From positions 1 through 64,000 of the forward strand of contig JAFPGC010000019.1 in the NCBI GenBank assembly GCA_017423025.1: a DNA stretch of 64,000 nt, given 5' to 3'. Positions 41,186-49,167 of this stretch are shown here, in pieces; position 1 is the stretch's first letter; each line of letters opens with the position of its first letter. Made by a program: the position numbers and the translations under genes. The DNA is from Bacteroidales bacterium (GTDB lineage Bacteria > Bacteroidota > Bacteroidia > Bacteroidales > UBA932). The notes beneath the pieces are model-generated. The model was not told the DNA's origin. It worked only from the letters and a program-made list of their open reading frames with translations, and did no database searches.

Positions 41186-42640
41186 ATGTCCACTCAGAAG
41201 AAATTAATGACCAACTGGCGGTGGTGGATTTGCACCCTGCTGTTTGTGGCCACCACTGTGAACTACCTGGACCGCCAGGTACTGTCCCTAACCTATAAGG
41301 AGTTCATCGCTCCCGAATTCCACTGGACCGATGCCCACTACGGTACCATCACGTCCCTGTTCTCCATCTTCTACGCCATCGCCTGCCTTTTCGCCGGCAA
41401 GTTCGTGGACTGGATGGGCACCAAGAAGGGTTACCTGATCGCCATCGGCGTATGGTCTGGGGGTGCCGTGATGCATGCTGCTTGCGGCATTGCCTCCACC
41501 TGGTTCATTGACGAACTTGAGTCCATGGAGGCTCTGCGGGCTGTGGAAGCTGGTTCTGAACTGGCGCTAACCATTTCAACGATCAGTGTTTACCTCTTCC
41601 TGTTGTGCCGGGGTATCCTGGCGCTGGGTGAGAGCGGCAACTTCCCGGCCGCCATCAAGACCACGGCCGAATATTTCCCCAAAAAGGACCGCGCTTTTGC
41701 TACGTCCATCTTCAATGCCGGTGCCTCCGTGGGCGCCCTGGCCGCTCCGCTTCTGATCCCGCCGCTCGCCAAGCATTACGGCTGGGAGATGGCTTTCATC
41801 ATCATTGGTGCCCTGGGCTTCCTGTGGATGTTCTTCTGGCAGTACATGTACGATAAGCCTGAAAAGAGCAAGCACGTGAACCAGGCCGAACTGGAATACA
41901 TCCACCAGGACGATGCCGAAGAAGAAGCTGCCGCCGCTGCGAAAGCAGTTGAAGAGGAGAAATCCATTCCCTTCATGCAGTGCTTCAAGTTCAAGCAGAC
42001 CTGGAGCTTCATCGTGGGTAAATTCCTTACCGACGGTGTGTGGTGGTTCTTCCTGTTCTGGGCTCCGGCCTATTTCCAGGACCAGTTCAATGCGCCGGCC
42101 AGCTCCCCGCTGGGTCAGGGCCTCATCTTTACCCTCTACGCTATTGTGACGGTGATTTCCCTGTTCGGCGGTTATCTTCCCAAGCTCTTCGTGGAGAAGA
42201 GGGGAATGAACCCTTACAGCGGCCGTATGCTGGCCATGCTCATCTTCGCCTTCTTCCCGCTGGTGGCCCTGGCCGCCCAGCCACTGGGCGCCTACAGCCC
42301 CTGGTGGCCGGCCATCCTCATCGGTATCGCCGGTGCGGGACACCAGGCCTGGAGCGCCAATATCTTCTCTACCGTGGGTGACATGTTCCCCAAGAGCACC
42401 ATCGCTTCCGTCACGGGCATCGGCGCCATGGCGGGCGGTATCGGCTCCATGATTATCCAGAAAGTGGCCGGTAACCTTTTCACCTATGCCGAAGGGCAGG
42501 GTGCCGCCTTCCAGTTTATGGGCTTCGAAGGCAAGCCTGCAGGCTACTTCATCATGTTCTGCTTCTGCGGCCTGGCCTACTTGATCGGTTGGACCATCAT
42601 GAAGACCCTGGTTCCCAAGTATAAACCCGTGGAGGTCTAG
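41186..42640 (+). CDS. exuT: Hexuronate transporter, MFS family (ExuT-like)
   Basis: Proton-coupled uptake of galacturonate/glucuronate across the inner membrane. About twelve membrane segments, start WRWWICTLLFVATTVNYLDRQVLSL, which is typical of the ExuT/anion:cation symporter group, and LALGESGNFPAAIKTTAEYFPKKDRAFATSIFNAGASVG. A central hydrophilic loop (~230-260) is rich in Ala/Glu. 484 residues. Its place between uxaB and the GH43 gene supports hexuronate as substrate. Confidence 0.9.
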   Translation: MSTQKKLMTNWRWWICTLLFVATTVNYLDRQVLSLTYKEFIAPEFHWTDAHYGTITSLFSIFYAIACLFAGKFVDWMGTKKGYLIAIGVWSGGAVMHAACGIASTWFIDELESMEALRAVEAGSELALTISTISVYLFLLCRGILALGESGNFPAAIKTTAEYFPKKDRAFATSIFNAGASVGALAAPLLIPPLAKHYGWEMAFIIIGALGFLWMFFWQYMYDKPEKSKHVNQAELEYIHQDDAEEEAAAAAKAVEEEKSIPFMQCFKFKQTWSFIVGKFLTDGVWWFFLFWAPAYFQDQFNAPASSPLGQGLIFTLYAIVTVISLFGGYLPKLFVEKRGMNPYSGRMLAMLIFAFFPLVALAAQPLGAYSPWWPAILIGIAGAGHQAWSANIFSTVGDMFPKSTIASVTGIGAMAGGIGSMIIQKVAGNLFTYAEGQGAAFQFMGFEGKPAGYFIMFCFCGLAYLIGWTIMKTLVPKYKPVEV

Positions 42641-42641
42641 T

Positions 42642-44315
42642 ATGAACCGTATTCGGATGGGTTTGAGCGTTGTCCTGCTCTGCTGCCTTTCGTGGGTGGC
42701 GGCAGGGCAACGCTATACCAATCCGGTGCTTCATTCCGATTACAGCGACCCGGATGTGTGCCGGGTGGGGGAGGATTATTATATGACGGCCTCCTCTTTC
42801 AACTGCATGCCGGGCCTTCCGGTCCTGCATTCTTCGGATCTGGTCCACTGGACCTTGATTGCCTATGCTTTGCAGGACTATCCGGCCTTTGACCAGCCTG
42901 TTGCGCACGGGAAGGGCGCTTGGGCTCCTTCCATCCGCTATCACGACGGCTGGTTTTACATTTTTTGCGGAGACCCCGACCGGGGAATCTTTATGGTCCG
43001 CAGCCAGGATCCCAGGGGACCGTGGACAACACCCGTTTGGGTGGTTGAGGCCCAGGGCTTCATCGATCCCTGCCCCTTCTGGGAGGAGGATGGCAGCGCG
43101 TGGCTGGTCCATGGCTGTGCCGGTTCCAGGGCCGGACTCAAGAGCGTCTTATTCCTGGCCCCGCTCAATGCCGATGCATCGGCCGTCACAGGCCCTTCCC
43201 GGATTATCTATGACGGACACTTGACGCAGCCCACCATCGAGGGCCCCAAGGTGTACAGGAGAGGGGAGTGGTATTATATCTTTGCTCCGGCTGGCGGCGT
43301 AGCTACTGGCTGGCAAAGTGTTTTAAGGGCCAGATCCCTGGACGGTCCCTATGAGGAACGCGTGGTAATGGCCTGGGCACCCGGGACCATCAACGGGCCG
43401 CATCAGGGTGCATGGGTTTCAACCCCCGGCGGGGAAGACTGGTTTCTGCATTTCCAGGACAAAGGCGCCTATGGCCGGATTGTACATCTGCAGCCTATGG
43501 TTTGGAGGGCCGATGCCTGGCCGGTCATCGGCGAAGACCCCGACGGAGATGGCGTGGGACAGCCCGTAGCCGGCGGGAGCATCCCCAGCCACGAATTACA
43601 TGAAAACGCCTTAAAGCATGTAACGGAGCCGGCCGGCCCTTATGGCTTGGCGCTGGCCTGGCAGTATCCGGCCGTCCCCAGCCCCTATTGGCATCAGGCG
43701 CTGCCGAACGGTGGAGTCAGGCTATACAGCGTGGAGCAAAAGGCCCAGGGACTTTGGGACAGCCCCAACCTCCTCTCGCAGAAGTTTCCGGCCGAGTCGT
43801 TCACCGTTGAGGCTACTCTGGCCTTTATGCCCAATCCCCAGCTGGAACAGCATGGGGAAACGGCCGGCTTTGCCGTTACCGGCAATAGCTATGCCGCTTT
43901 GCAATTGCAGGATACCCGCCAAGGTGTCCAGCTTCAGTTTATCGTTTGTGAAAAAGCCTCTGAAGGAGCATCGGAAGAGGTTATTCCCCTCTGCGACGTT
44001 CCGTGGGACGCCGTGGAGATAGATCACCGGCACGAATCCCGGAATGTGCCTTTGGTCAAGTATCCCTCTTACAGGCGCGCCGTGGTGCGTGTGCGTCTGG
44101 AGGTGAAACCGCGTGAACGTGCCGGGGACGTTCCGGAACCGCTGTGCCAGTTCAGTTACAGTTTGGACGGCGGCAAAAAATGGCAGCGCGTTCCGCAGTG
44201 TTTTGTAGCCCGTCCGGAACTTTGGATAGGCGCAAAATTTGGTTTTTATTGCAATCGTCCTGCCCGTAAGAACGACGCGGGATGGTTGGAAATACAAGAT
44301 TTGAGTATCAATTAA
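42642..44315 (+). CDS. Glycoside hydrolase family 43 (arabinosidase/xylosidase type)
   Basis: Secreted enzyme with signal peptide GLSVVLLCCLSWVAAGQ and a five-bladed propeller: NPVLHSDYSDPDVCRVGEDYYMTASSF (base Asp), GFIDPCPFWEEDGSAWLVHG, TIEGPKVYRRGEWYYIFAPAGG (acid Glu). Residues ~330-555 form a beta-sandwich like the xylosidase C-terminal concanavalin-type domain. 557 residues, which suggests the GH43 subfamily-12 layout. In pectin it would trim arabinose or xylose side chains; the exact sugar is not readable. Base use is less biased than in the neighbours. Confidence 0.87.
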   Translation: MNRIRMGLSVVLLCCLSWVAAGQRYTNPVLHSDYSDPDVCRVGEDYYMTASSFNCMPGLPVLHSSDLVHWTLIAYALQDYPAFDQPVAHGKGAWAPSIRYHDGWFYIFCGDPDRGIFMVRSQDPRGPWTTPVWVVEAQGFIDPCPFWEEDGSAWLVHGCAGSRAGLKSVLFLAPLNADASAVTGPSRIIYDGHLTQPTIEGPKVYRRGEWYYIFAPAGGVATGWQSVLRARSLDGPYEERVVMAWAPGTINGPHQGAWVSTPGGEDWFLHFQDKGAYGRIVHLQPMVWRADAWPVIGEDPDGDGVGQPVAGGSIPSHELHENALKHVTEPAGPYGLALAWQYPAVPSPYWHQALPNGGVRLYSVEQKAQGLWDSPNLLSQKFPAESFTVEATLAFMPNPQLEQHGETAGFAVTGNSYAALQLQDTRQGVQLQFIVCEKASEGASEEVIPLCDVPWDAVEIDHRHESRNVPLVKYPSYRRAVVRVRLEVKPRERAGDVPEPLCQFSYSLDGGKKWQRVPQCFVARPELWIGAKFGFYCNRPARKNDAGWLEIQDLSIN

Positions 44316-44325
44316 GTATCTATAT

Positions 44326-45126
44326 ATGAATCTATTCTCTTTAAAAGGCAAAAATGCATGGGTGACCGGTGCGGCTTATGGCATCGGCTTCGCCATTGCC
44401 AAGGCTTTCGTGGAAGCCGGCGTGGAGAACATCATCTTCAACACGTCCAACCAGGCATCCATGGAAAAGGGTCTGGAGGCTTACAAAGCCGCCGGAATCA
44501 CCAACGTGCACGGCTACGTGTGTGATGTCACCGATGAGGTGGCCGTGAAGAAACTGGTGGATACCATTCACGCCGAAATCGGCCCAATCGATATCCTGGT
44601 GAACAATGCCGGCATCATCAAGCGCATTCCCATGCATGAGATGACCCGGGCCGAGTTCCAGCAGGTGATTGACGTGGATCTGGTGGGCCCGTATATCTGC
44701 GCTGCCGCCGTCGTCCCCGAGATGATGGAGCGCCGGGAAGGCAAGATTATCAACATCTGCTCCATGATGAGCGAACTGGGCCGCGAGACCGTGAGTGCCT
44801 ATGCCGCCGCCAAGGGTGGCCTCAAGATGCTTACGCGCAACATTTGCTCTGAATATGGAGAGTATAACATTCAGTGCAATGCCATCGGTCCCGGTTATAT
44901 TGCTACGCCGCAAACCGCTCCGCTGCGTGAACGCCAGGCCGACGGCAGCCGCCATCCCTTCGACAGTTTCATCTGCGCCAAGACCCCTGCCGGCCGCTGG
45001 CTGGATCCCGACGAACTCGCCGGTCCGGCCGTATTCCTGGCTTCCAGGGCCTCCGACGCGGTCAACGGCCACATCCTCTATGTGGACGGAGGTATTCTGG
45101 CCTATATTGGTAAACAGCCTAAGTAA
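44326..45126 (+). CDS. kduD: 2-dehydro-3-deoxy-D-gluconate 5-dehydrogenase (SDR family)
   Basis: Reduces 2,5-diketo-3-deoxygluconate to 2-keto-3-deoxygluconate with NAD(P)H. Short-chain dehydrogenase with cofactor motif TGAAYGIGFAIA, NNAG, the catalytic Ser region CSMMSELG, and YAAAKGG (Tyr-x3-Lys). The C-terminal half shows GYIATPQTAPLR and FLASRASDAVNGHILYVDGG. 266 residues. Adjacent kduI makes the assignment over gluconate 5-dehydrogenase likely. Confidence 0.9.
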   Translation: MNLFSLKGKNAWVTGAAYGIGFAIAKAFVEAGVENIIFNTSNQASMEKGLEAYKAAGITNVHGYVCDVTDEVAVKKLVDTIHAEIGPIDILVNNAGIIKRIPMHEMTRAEFQQVIDVDLVGPYICAAAVVPEMMERREGKIINICSMMSELGRETVSAYAAAKGGLKMLTRNICSEYGEYNIQCNAIGPGYIATPQTAPLRERQADGSRHPFDSFICAKTPAGRWLDPDELAGPAVFLASRASDAVNGHILYVDGGILAYIGKQPK

Positions 45127-45138
45127 TTGAATAACAAT

Positions 45139-45984
45139 ATGACAAAAGTGAATTGTTCTGTCCGCCAAGCATCCAGCAACGTGGATGCCAGGCATTACGA
45201 CACCGCCCGCATCCGGGGAGAATACCTGGTCCAGAACCTGATGGTTTCGGACGAAATCAATATGGTTTATTCCATGTTCGACCGCATCATCGCCGGCGGC
45301 GCCGTGCCGGTGCAGGAAGAACTGGTCCTGACACCCCCGGAAATCCTTCGCAGCGAGTACTTCACCCAGCGCCGCGAACTGGGCATCATCAACGTAGGCG
45401 GAACGGGTATCGTGAAAGTAGGGGAGGAGGAGTATACCATTCCTTTCAAGGAGGCCCTTTACGTGGGTCGTGGCAACCGTCACGTTACCTTCAAGAGCGT
45501 GGATCCCGAACATCCGGCCCACTTCTACTTCTGCTCCGCCACCGCCCACCGCGAGACCGGCGTGAAGCAGGTGTCCAAGAAAGACGCCGTGGTGATGCAC
45601 CTGGGCAGCCTGGAAGAGAGCAACGAAAGGACCATCAACCGTTTGCTGGTGAAAGAGGTCGTGCCTTGCTGCCAACTTCAGATGGGTATGACCGAACTGG
45701 CTCCCGGCAGCACCTGGAACACCATGCCGGCCCATACGCACAACCGTCGCATGGAGGTGTACTTCTACTTTGAAGTGCCCGAAGACGCCGCGGTGTGCCA
45801 CTTCATGGGCGAGCCCCAGGAAACGCGCCACATCTGGATGCACAACGAGGAGGCCGTGATCTCCCCTCAGTGGAGCATCCACAGCGCCTGCGCCACCCGC
45901 AACTATACCTTCATCTGGGGCATGTGCGGCGAGAACGACGACTACAATGACATGGACTGGTGTGCCACCAAAGACCTCCGATAA
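45139..45984 (+). CDS. kduI: 5-keto-4-deoxyuronate isomerase
   Basis: Isomerises 5-keto-4-deoxyuronate (from lyase products) to 2,5-diketo-3-deoxygluconate. Cupin-type KduI with CSVRQASSNVDARHYDTARIRGEYLVQNL, GTGIVKVGEEEYTI, the metal-site segment AHTHNRRMEVYFYFE, and the C-terminal NYTFIWGMCGENDDYNDMD. The ATG at 45139 (MTKVNC) is chosen over an in-frame TTG at 45127. 281 residues, family length. 1 nt separates it from the DUF4861 gene. Confidence 0.95.
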   Translation: MTKVNCSVRQASSNVDARHYDTARIRGEYLVQNLMVSDEINMVYSMFDRIIAGGAVPVQEELVLTPPEILRSEYFTQRRELGIINVGGTGIVKVGEEEYTIPFKEALYVGRGNRHVTFKSVDPEHPAHFYFCSATAHRETGVKQVSKKDAVVMHLGSLEESNERTINRLLVKEVVPCCQLQMGMTELAPGSTWNTMPAHTHNRRMEVYFYFEVPEDAAVCHFMGEPQETRHIWMHNEEAVISPQWSIHSACATRNYTFIWGMCGENDDYNDMDWCATKDLR

Positions 45985-45985
45985 T

Positions 45986-46879
45986 ATGAAAAAGAACGTA
46001 ATCATAGCCCTGACGCTGCTAGGCGTGCTGGCCTGCAGCCCCAAGACAGAGGAAGTGAAAGTCATGGCCCGGGCCGTTCCGGAGCGTGCCGACGACTTCG
46101 TCTTTGAGAACGACCTCATTGCCGGCCGATTCTACGGTCAGGCCCTCGAAGGCAACCCCACCTCCCCGGGCATCGATATCTGGGTCAAGCTTCCCGGCAA
46201 ACTCGTGGCCGACGAGTGGTATGAGCACGCCGTCAACGAAGATCCGGACTATTACCACCACAATCACGGCGGAAAGGACTGCTACAAGGTGGCGGTTTCC
46301 CTGGGCGGCGGCGCCTCTGCGCCCATTATCGGCGGAGATCTCCGTTATCCCGCCACCAATTACCGTTCCTTTGAAGTGCTGGAACAGACACCTGCCCGTG
46401 TACGCTTCGCCCTGGAGTATCCCGCCTGGGAGGCTGTGGAAGGCGTTCCGGTGAGCCTTCGCAAGGAGGTGACGCTGGAGGCCGGCAGCTATTTCGCGGA
46501 AGTGGCCGATTATTATTCCTTTCCGGATTCACTGGGCACGCTGACGGTTGCCGCCGGCATCAAGCTCCATGGCGCCCAGGGAACCGTAGAAACCACCCAT
46601 GAGGGTGAAGGCTGCATCGCCATCTGGGAGCATGCCTCCGACCAGAGCATCGAGCCCGAGGACGGAATGCTGGGAGTGGCTGTCGTGGCCCTGCAGGATA
46701 ACTGCGGGGTGTGCTGCAATCCCGACTTGGACCATGCCCTGGTAACAGGCACCGTGCGCCCCGGAGAACCTTTCCGTTACCGCTTCGGTTCCTGCTGGTC
46801 CAAGGGAGAGGTCCAGACCGCCGATGCCTGGTTCGCGAAGGTGGATGAACAATGCGCTAAGAAAGATAATCAACAATAA
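45986..46879 (+). CDS. DUF4861-like lipoprotein of the pectin locus
   Basis: 297 residues. The lipoprotein signal ends TLLGVLACSPK. The body has RADDFVFENDLIAGRFYGQALEG, GIDIWVKLPGKLVADEWY, YYHHNHGGKDCYKVAVSLGGGASAP, and a late FRYRFGSCWSKGEV. These fit the DUF4861 family as I recall it, found in Bacteroidota uronic-acid polysaccharide loci. The beta-rich, His/Asp/Glu-containing stretch at HHNHGG might be an active or metal site. No function is established here. Its place between kduI and kdgK suggests a step on unsaturated uronates outside the cytoplasm. Confidence 0.75.
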   Translation: MKKNVIIALTLLGVLACSPKTEEVKVMARAVPERADDFVFENDLIAGRFYGQALEGNPTSPGIDIWVKLPGKLVADEWYEHAVNEDPDYYHHNHGGKDCYKVAVSLGGGASAPIIGGDLRYPATNYRSFEVLEQTPARVRFALEYPAWEAVEGVPVSLRKEVTLEAGSYFAEVADYYSFPDSLGTLTVAAGIKLHGAQGTVETTHEGEGCIAIWEHASDQSIEPEDGMLGVAVVALQDNCGVCCNPDLDHALVTGTVRPGEPFRYRFGSCWSKGEVQTADAWFAKVDEQCAKKDNQQ

Positions 46880-46885
46880 TACATT

Positions 46886-47923
46886 ATGGCAAAAGTAGTA
46901 ACTTTCGGCGAGGTCATGCTTCGACTCGCCACCCCGGGCTACCAGCGTTTTTCGCAAGCCCATTCCTTCGAGGCAACCTTCGGCGGCGGTGAGGCCAACG
47001 TGGCTGTGTCGCTGGCCAATTACGGCATTGACGCCCATTTTGTGACGCGTCTTCCCAAGAACGATATTGCCGATATGTGCACGGCTGAGCTCAAGGGCCT
47101 GGGCGTGAAAACGGATGGGATAGTCTATGGCGGCGACCGCGTGGGCATCTATTATCTGGAAACGGGTGCCGTGGCCCGCGGCTCCAAGGTCATCTACGAC
47201 CGCGAGCACAGCGCCATCTCCGAAATCCAACCCGGCATGGTGGACTGGCACAAAGTGCTGGAAGGGGCCGACTGGTTCCACTGGACCGGCATTACGCCCG
47301 CTTTGAGCCAGGGTGCGGCCGACGCCTGCCTGGAGGCTATCAAAGTAGCTAACGAGATGGGTGTGAAAGTGTCCTGTGACCTCAATTACCGCAAGAAGCT
47401 GTGGAAATACGGCAAGACGGCGGCCGAGGTGATGCCCGCCCTGGTCGAAGGTTGCGACCTCATCCTGGGCAATGAGGAAGATGCCGAGAAAGAGTTCGGC
47501 ATCAAGCCCGAAGGCTTCGACGCCGAAAAGACCGGCGGCGAGATTGACCAGCGCATCTTCATCAGCGTGGGCGAGCAGCTCATGGCCAAGTTCCCGCGTT
47601 GCAAGAAGGTGGCCGTGACCCTTCGCGGTTCCATCAACGCCAACCACAACACCTGGGGCGGCGTGCTGTATGATGGCAAGACCCTCTGGCAGAGCAAGCG
47701 TTACGACATTACCCACATCGTGGACCGCGTGGGCGGCGGCGATTCCTTCATGGGCGGCCTCCTCTACGGCCTGCTGGCCTATGAAACCGACCAGGAAGCC
47801 ATTGAGTTCGCTGCAGCAGCGTCCTGCCTCAAGCACACCATCCTGGGCGACTACAACCGCGTGACGGTCGCCGAGGTGGAAGGTCTCATCCAAGGCGGCG
47901 GCTCCGGCCGTGTCAGCAGATAA
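46886..47923 (+). CDS. kdgK: 2-keto-3-deoxygluconate kinase (PfkB family)
   Basis: Phosphorylates 2-keto-3-deoxygluconate to KDPG. PfkB fold: start VVTFGEVMLRLATPGYQRFSQA, GGGEANVAVSLANYG, DLNYRKKLWKYGKTAAEVMP, CDLILGNEEDAEKEFG and the C-terminal anion-hole/catalytic motif RVGGGDSFMGGLLYG. 345 residues. Lies 6 nt after the DUF4861 gene. The KDG assignment rests on context and on the N-terminal pattern shared with KdgK; general sugar-kinase specificity cannot be read by eye. Confidence 0.92.
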   Translation: MAKVVTFGEVMLRLATPGYQRFSQAHSFEATFGGGEANVAVSLANYGIDAHFVTRLPKNDIADMCTAELKGLGVKTDGIVYGGDRVGIYYLETGAVARGSKVIYDREHSAISEIQPGMVDWHKVLEGADWFHWTGITPALSQGAADACLEAIKVANEMGVKVSCDLNYRKKLWKYGKTAAEVMPALVEGCDLILGNEEDAEKEFGIKPEGFDAEKTGGEIDQRIFISVGEQLMAKFPRCKKVAVTLRGSINANHNTWGGVLYDGKTLWQSKRYDITHIVDRVGGGDSFMGGLLYGLLAYETDQEAIEFAAAASCLKHTILGDYNRVTVAEVEGLIQGGGSGRVSR

Positions 47924-47968
47924 TTAACAGCAAGGGTGTATCCTTTGCATAGAAGTAAGATATAGACT

Positions 47969-48634
47969 ATGGCAAAGTTTAATAAGATCGATACGATTGG
48001 TATTATCCGGGGCACAGGCATTGTGCCGGTGTTCTACAACAAGGATGCAGAGCTTACCAGGAAGGTGGTGAAAGCCTGCTACGACGGCGGTATTCGTGCG
48101 TTCGAGTTCACCAACCGAGGCGACGGCGCCAACGAAGTATTCAAGGAAGTGATGGCTTTCGTAAGGGCCGAATGCCCCGAAATGGCCCTGGGGGCCGGCA
48201 CCATCCTGGATGCACCCACCGCCGCCATCTACCTGCAGATGGGGGCCGATTTCCTGGTATCCCCCTGCATGGTGGAGGAAGTGGTGAAACTGGCCAACCG
48301 GCGCGGCGTGCCTTACAGCCCCGGCTGCGGCACCGTGACGGAAGTCGTAAAAGCCCAGGAACTGGGCTGCGACCTGGTCAAGGTCTTCCCGGCCGGCACC
48401 GTGGGCGGTCCCGCCTTCGTGAAGAACGTACTGGCTCCGCTGCCCTGGGCCATGCTCATGGCTACAGGCGCCGTGGAACCCACGGAGGATAACCTGTCGG
48501 CCTGGGCCAAGAGTGGCGTAACCGCCGTGGGCATGGGCTCCAAGCTCTTCCCCAAGGAAGTGATTGCCTCCGGCGACTGGGCCTCCATCTCGGCCCTCTG
48601 CCAGAAGTCCCTGCAATGGTTTGCAAAAATTTAG
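47969..48634 (+). CDS. kdgA: KDPG/KHG aldolase
   Basis: Class I aldolase splitting KDPG into pyruvate and glyceraldehyde 3-phosphate, the last step of uronate catabolism. TIM barrel of 221 residues: TGIVPVFYNKDAELTRKVVKACYDGGI, FEFTNRG, LGAGTILDAPTAAIYLQMGADFLVSPC, PYSPGCGTVTEV and the Schiff-base Lys in CDLVKVFPAGTVGG. It is the final gene of the forward pectin run. A promoter-like TATATTTG overlaps its end and would drive the structured leader and rnpB. Confidence 0.93.
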   Translation: MAKFNKIDTIGIIRGTGIVPVFYNKDAELTRKVVKACYDGGIRAFEFTNRGDGANEVFKEVMAFVRAECPEMALGAGTILDAPTAAIYLQMGADFLVSPCMVEEVVKLANRRGVPYSPGCGTVTEVVKAQELGCDLVKVFPAGTVGGPAFVKNVLAPLPWAMLMATGAVEPTEDNLSAWAKSGVTAVGMGSKLFPKEVIASGDWASISALCQKSLQWFAKI

Positions 48635-48635
48635 C

Positions 48636-48643
48636 TATATTTG
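48636..48643 (+). promoter_or_regulatory. -7 element upstream of RNase P RNA
   Basis: TATATTTG directly after the kdgA stop. A TTTG exists at 48620, but the spacing (12 nt) is too short for the usual consensus, so only the -7 box is supported. Confidence 0.5.
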
Positions 48644-48652
48644 CAAACCCAA

Positions 48653-48747
48653 GGCGCCTGCAGGCGCCCGGCCGGGCCGGGTTTTTGCGAAAGCAAAAAC
48701 GGAAAGGCGAAAAGGCCGCGGGGGACATTTATGGGGGCGGAGCCCCC
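48653..48747 (+). other. Structured leader with three hairpins before RNase P RNA
   Basis: A 16 bp perfect palindrome GGCGCCTGCAGGCGCC (48653-48668); a hairpin GTTTTTGC-GAAA-GCAAAAAC with a GNRA loop (48681-48700); and GGGGGC-GGA-GCCCCC (48733-48747). No ORF crosses it convincingly. It may be removed from the RNase P RNA precursor, or the first hairpins may terminate the kdgA transcript. Confidence 0.65.
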
Positions 48748-48752
48748 AAAAG

Positions 48753-49110
48753 ATGGTAGGACGATCTGTCGCGGCTCCACTGCCGGGCCCCCGTTTCAGG
48801 AAGTGGCGCTGAGGAAAGTCCGCACAGGGTAGGGCACCCGCCTGTGGAAAGCACAGTAGGGAGTAATCTTTAGGCAACGTAACAGAGAATAACCGCCGCG
48901 GGAGGCCGAAAGGCCGTTTTTACCGCCGGTAAGGGTGAAAACGTGGGGTAAGAGCCCACGACGTTGCATGGCGACATGCAGCGGGTACGTTGTCCGGGCC
49001 TGCAAGACCAAATATACCGGCAGATGAGGGCTGCCCGTCCGATGCCGGGGGGTAGGTTGCGAAGATAAATGACAGATTTAAAAACAGAAAGCGGCTTATG
49101 GCCCTGCCAT
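48753..49110 (+). ncRNA. rnpB: RNase P RNA, type A
   Basis: Catalytic RNA that matures tRNA 5' ends. The universal core GAGGAAAGTCCGCAC starts at 48811, with AGAGAATAACCGCC near 48883, GGTAAGAGCCCACGACG near 48946 and the closing AGCGGCTTATGG near 49090. The ends pair as P1: ATGGTAGG (48753-48760) with CCTGCCAT (49103-49110), one G-U. That gives about 358 nt, a normal size. A terminator hairpin follows at 49116. Confidence 0.93.
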
Positions 49111-49115
49111 TAAAA

Positions 49116-49147
49116 AAAGACATCGATCCGTCAGGACCGATGTCTTT
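49116..49147. terminator. Bidirectional terminator between rnpB and pgi
   Basis: AAAGACATCG (49116-49125) pairs with CGATGTCTTT (49138-49147), with a further TCC/GGA pairing inside. A-run before and T-run after allow function on both strands. Confidence 0.88.
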
Positions 49148-49167
49148 CTTTTTCAGAGGGGAGCTTC

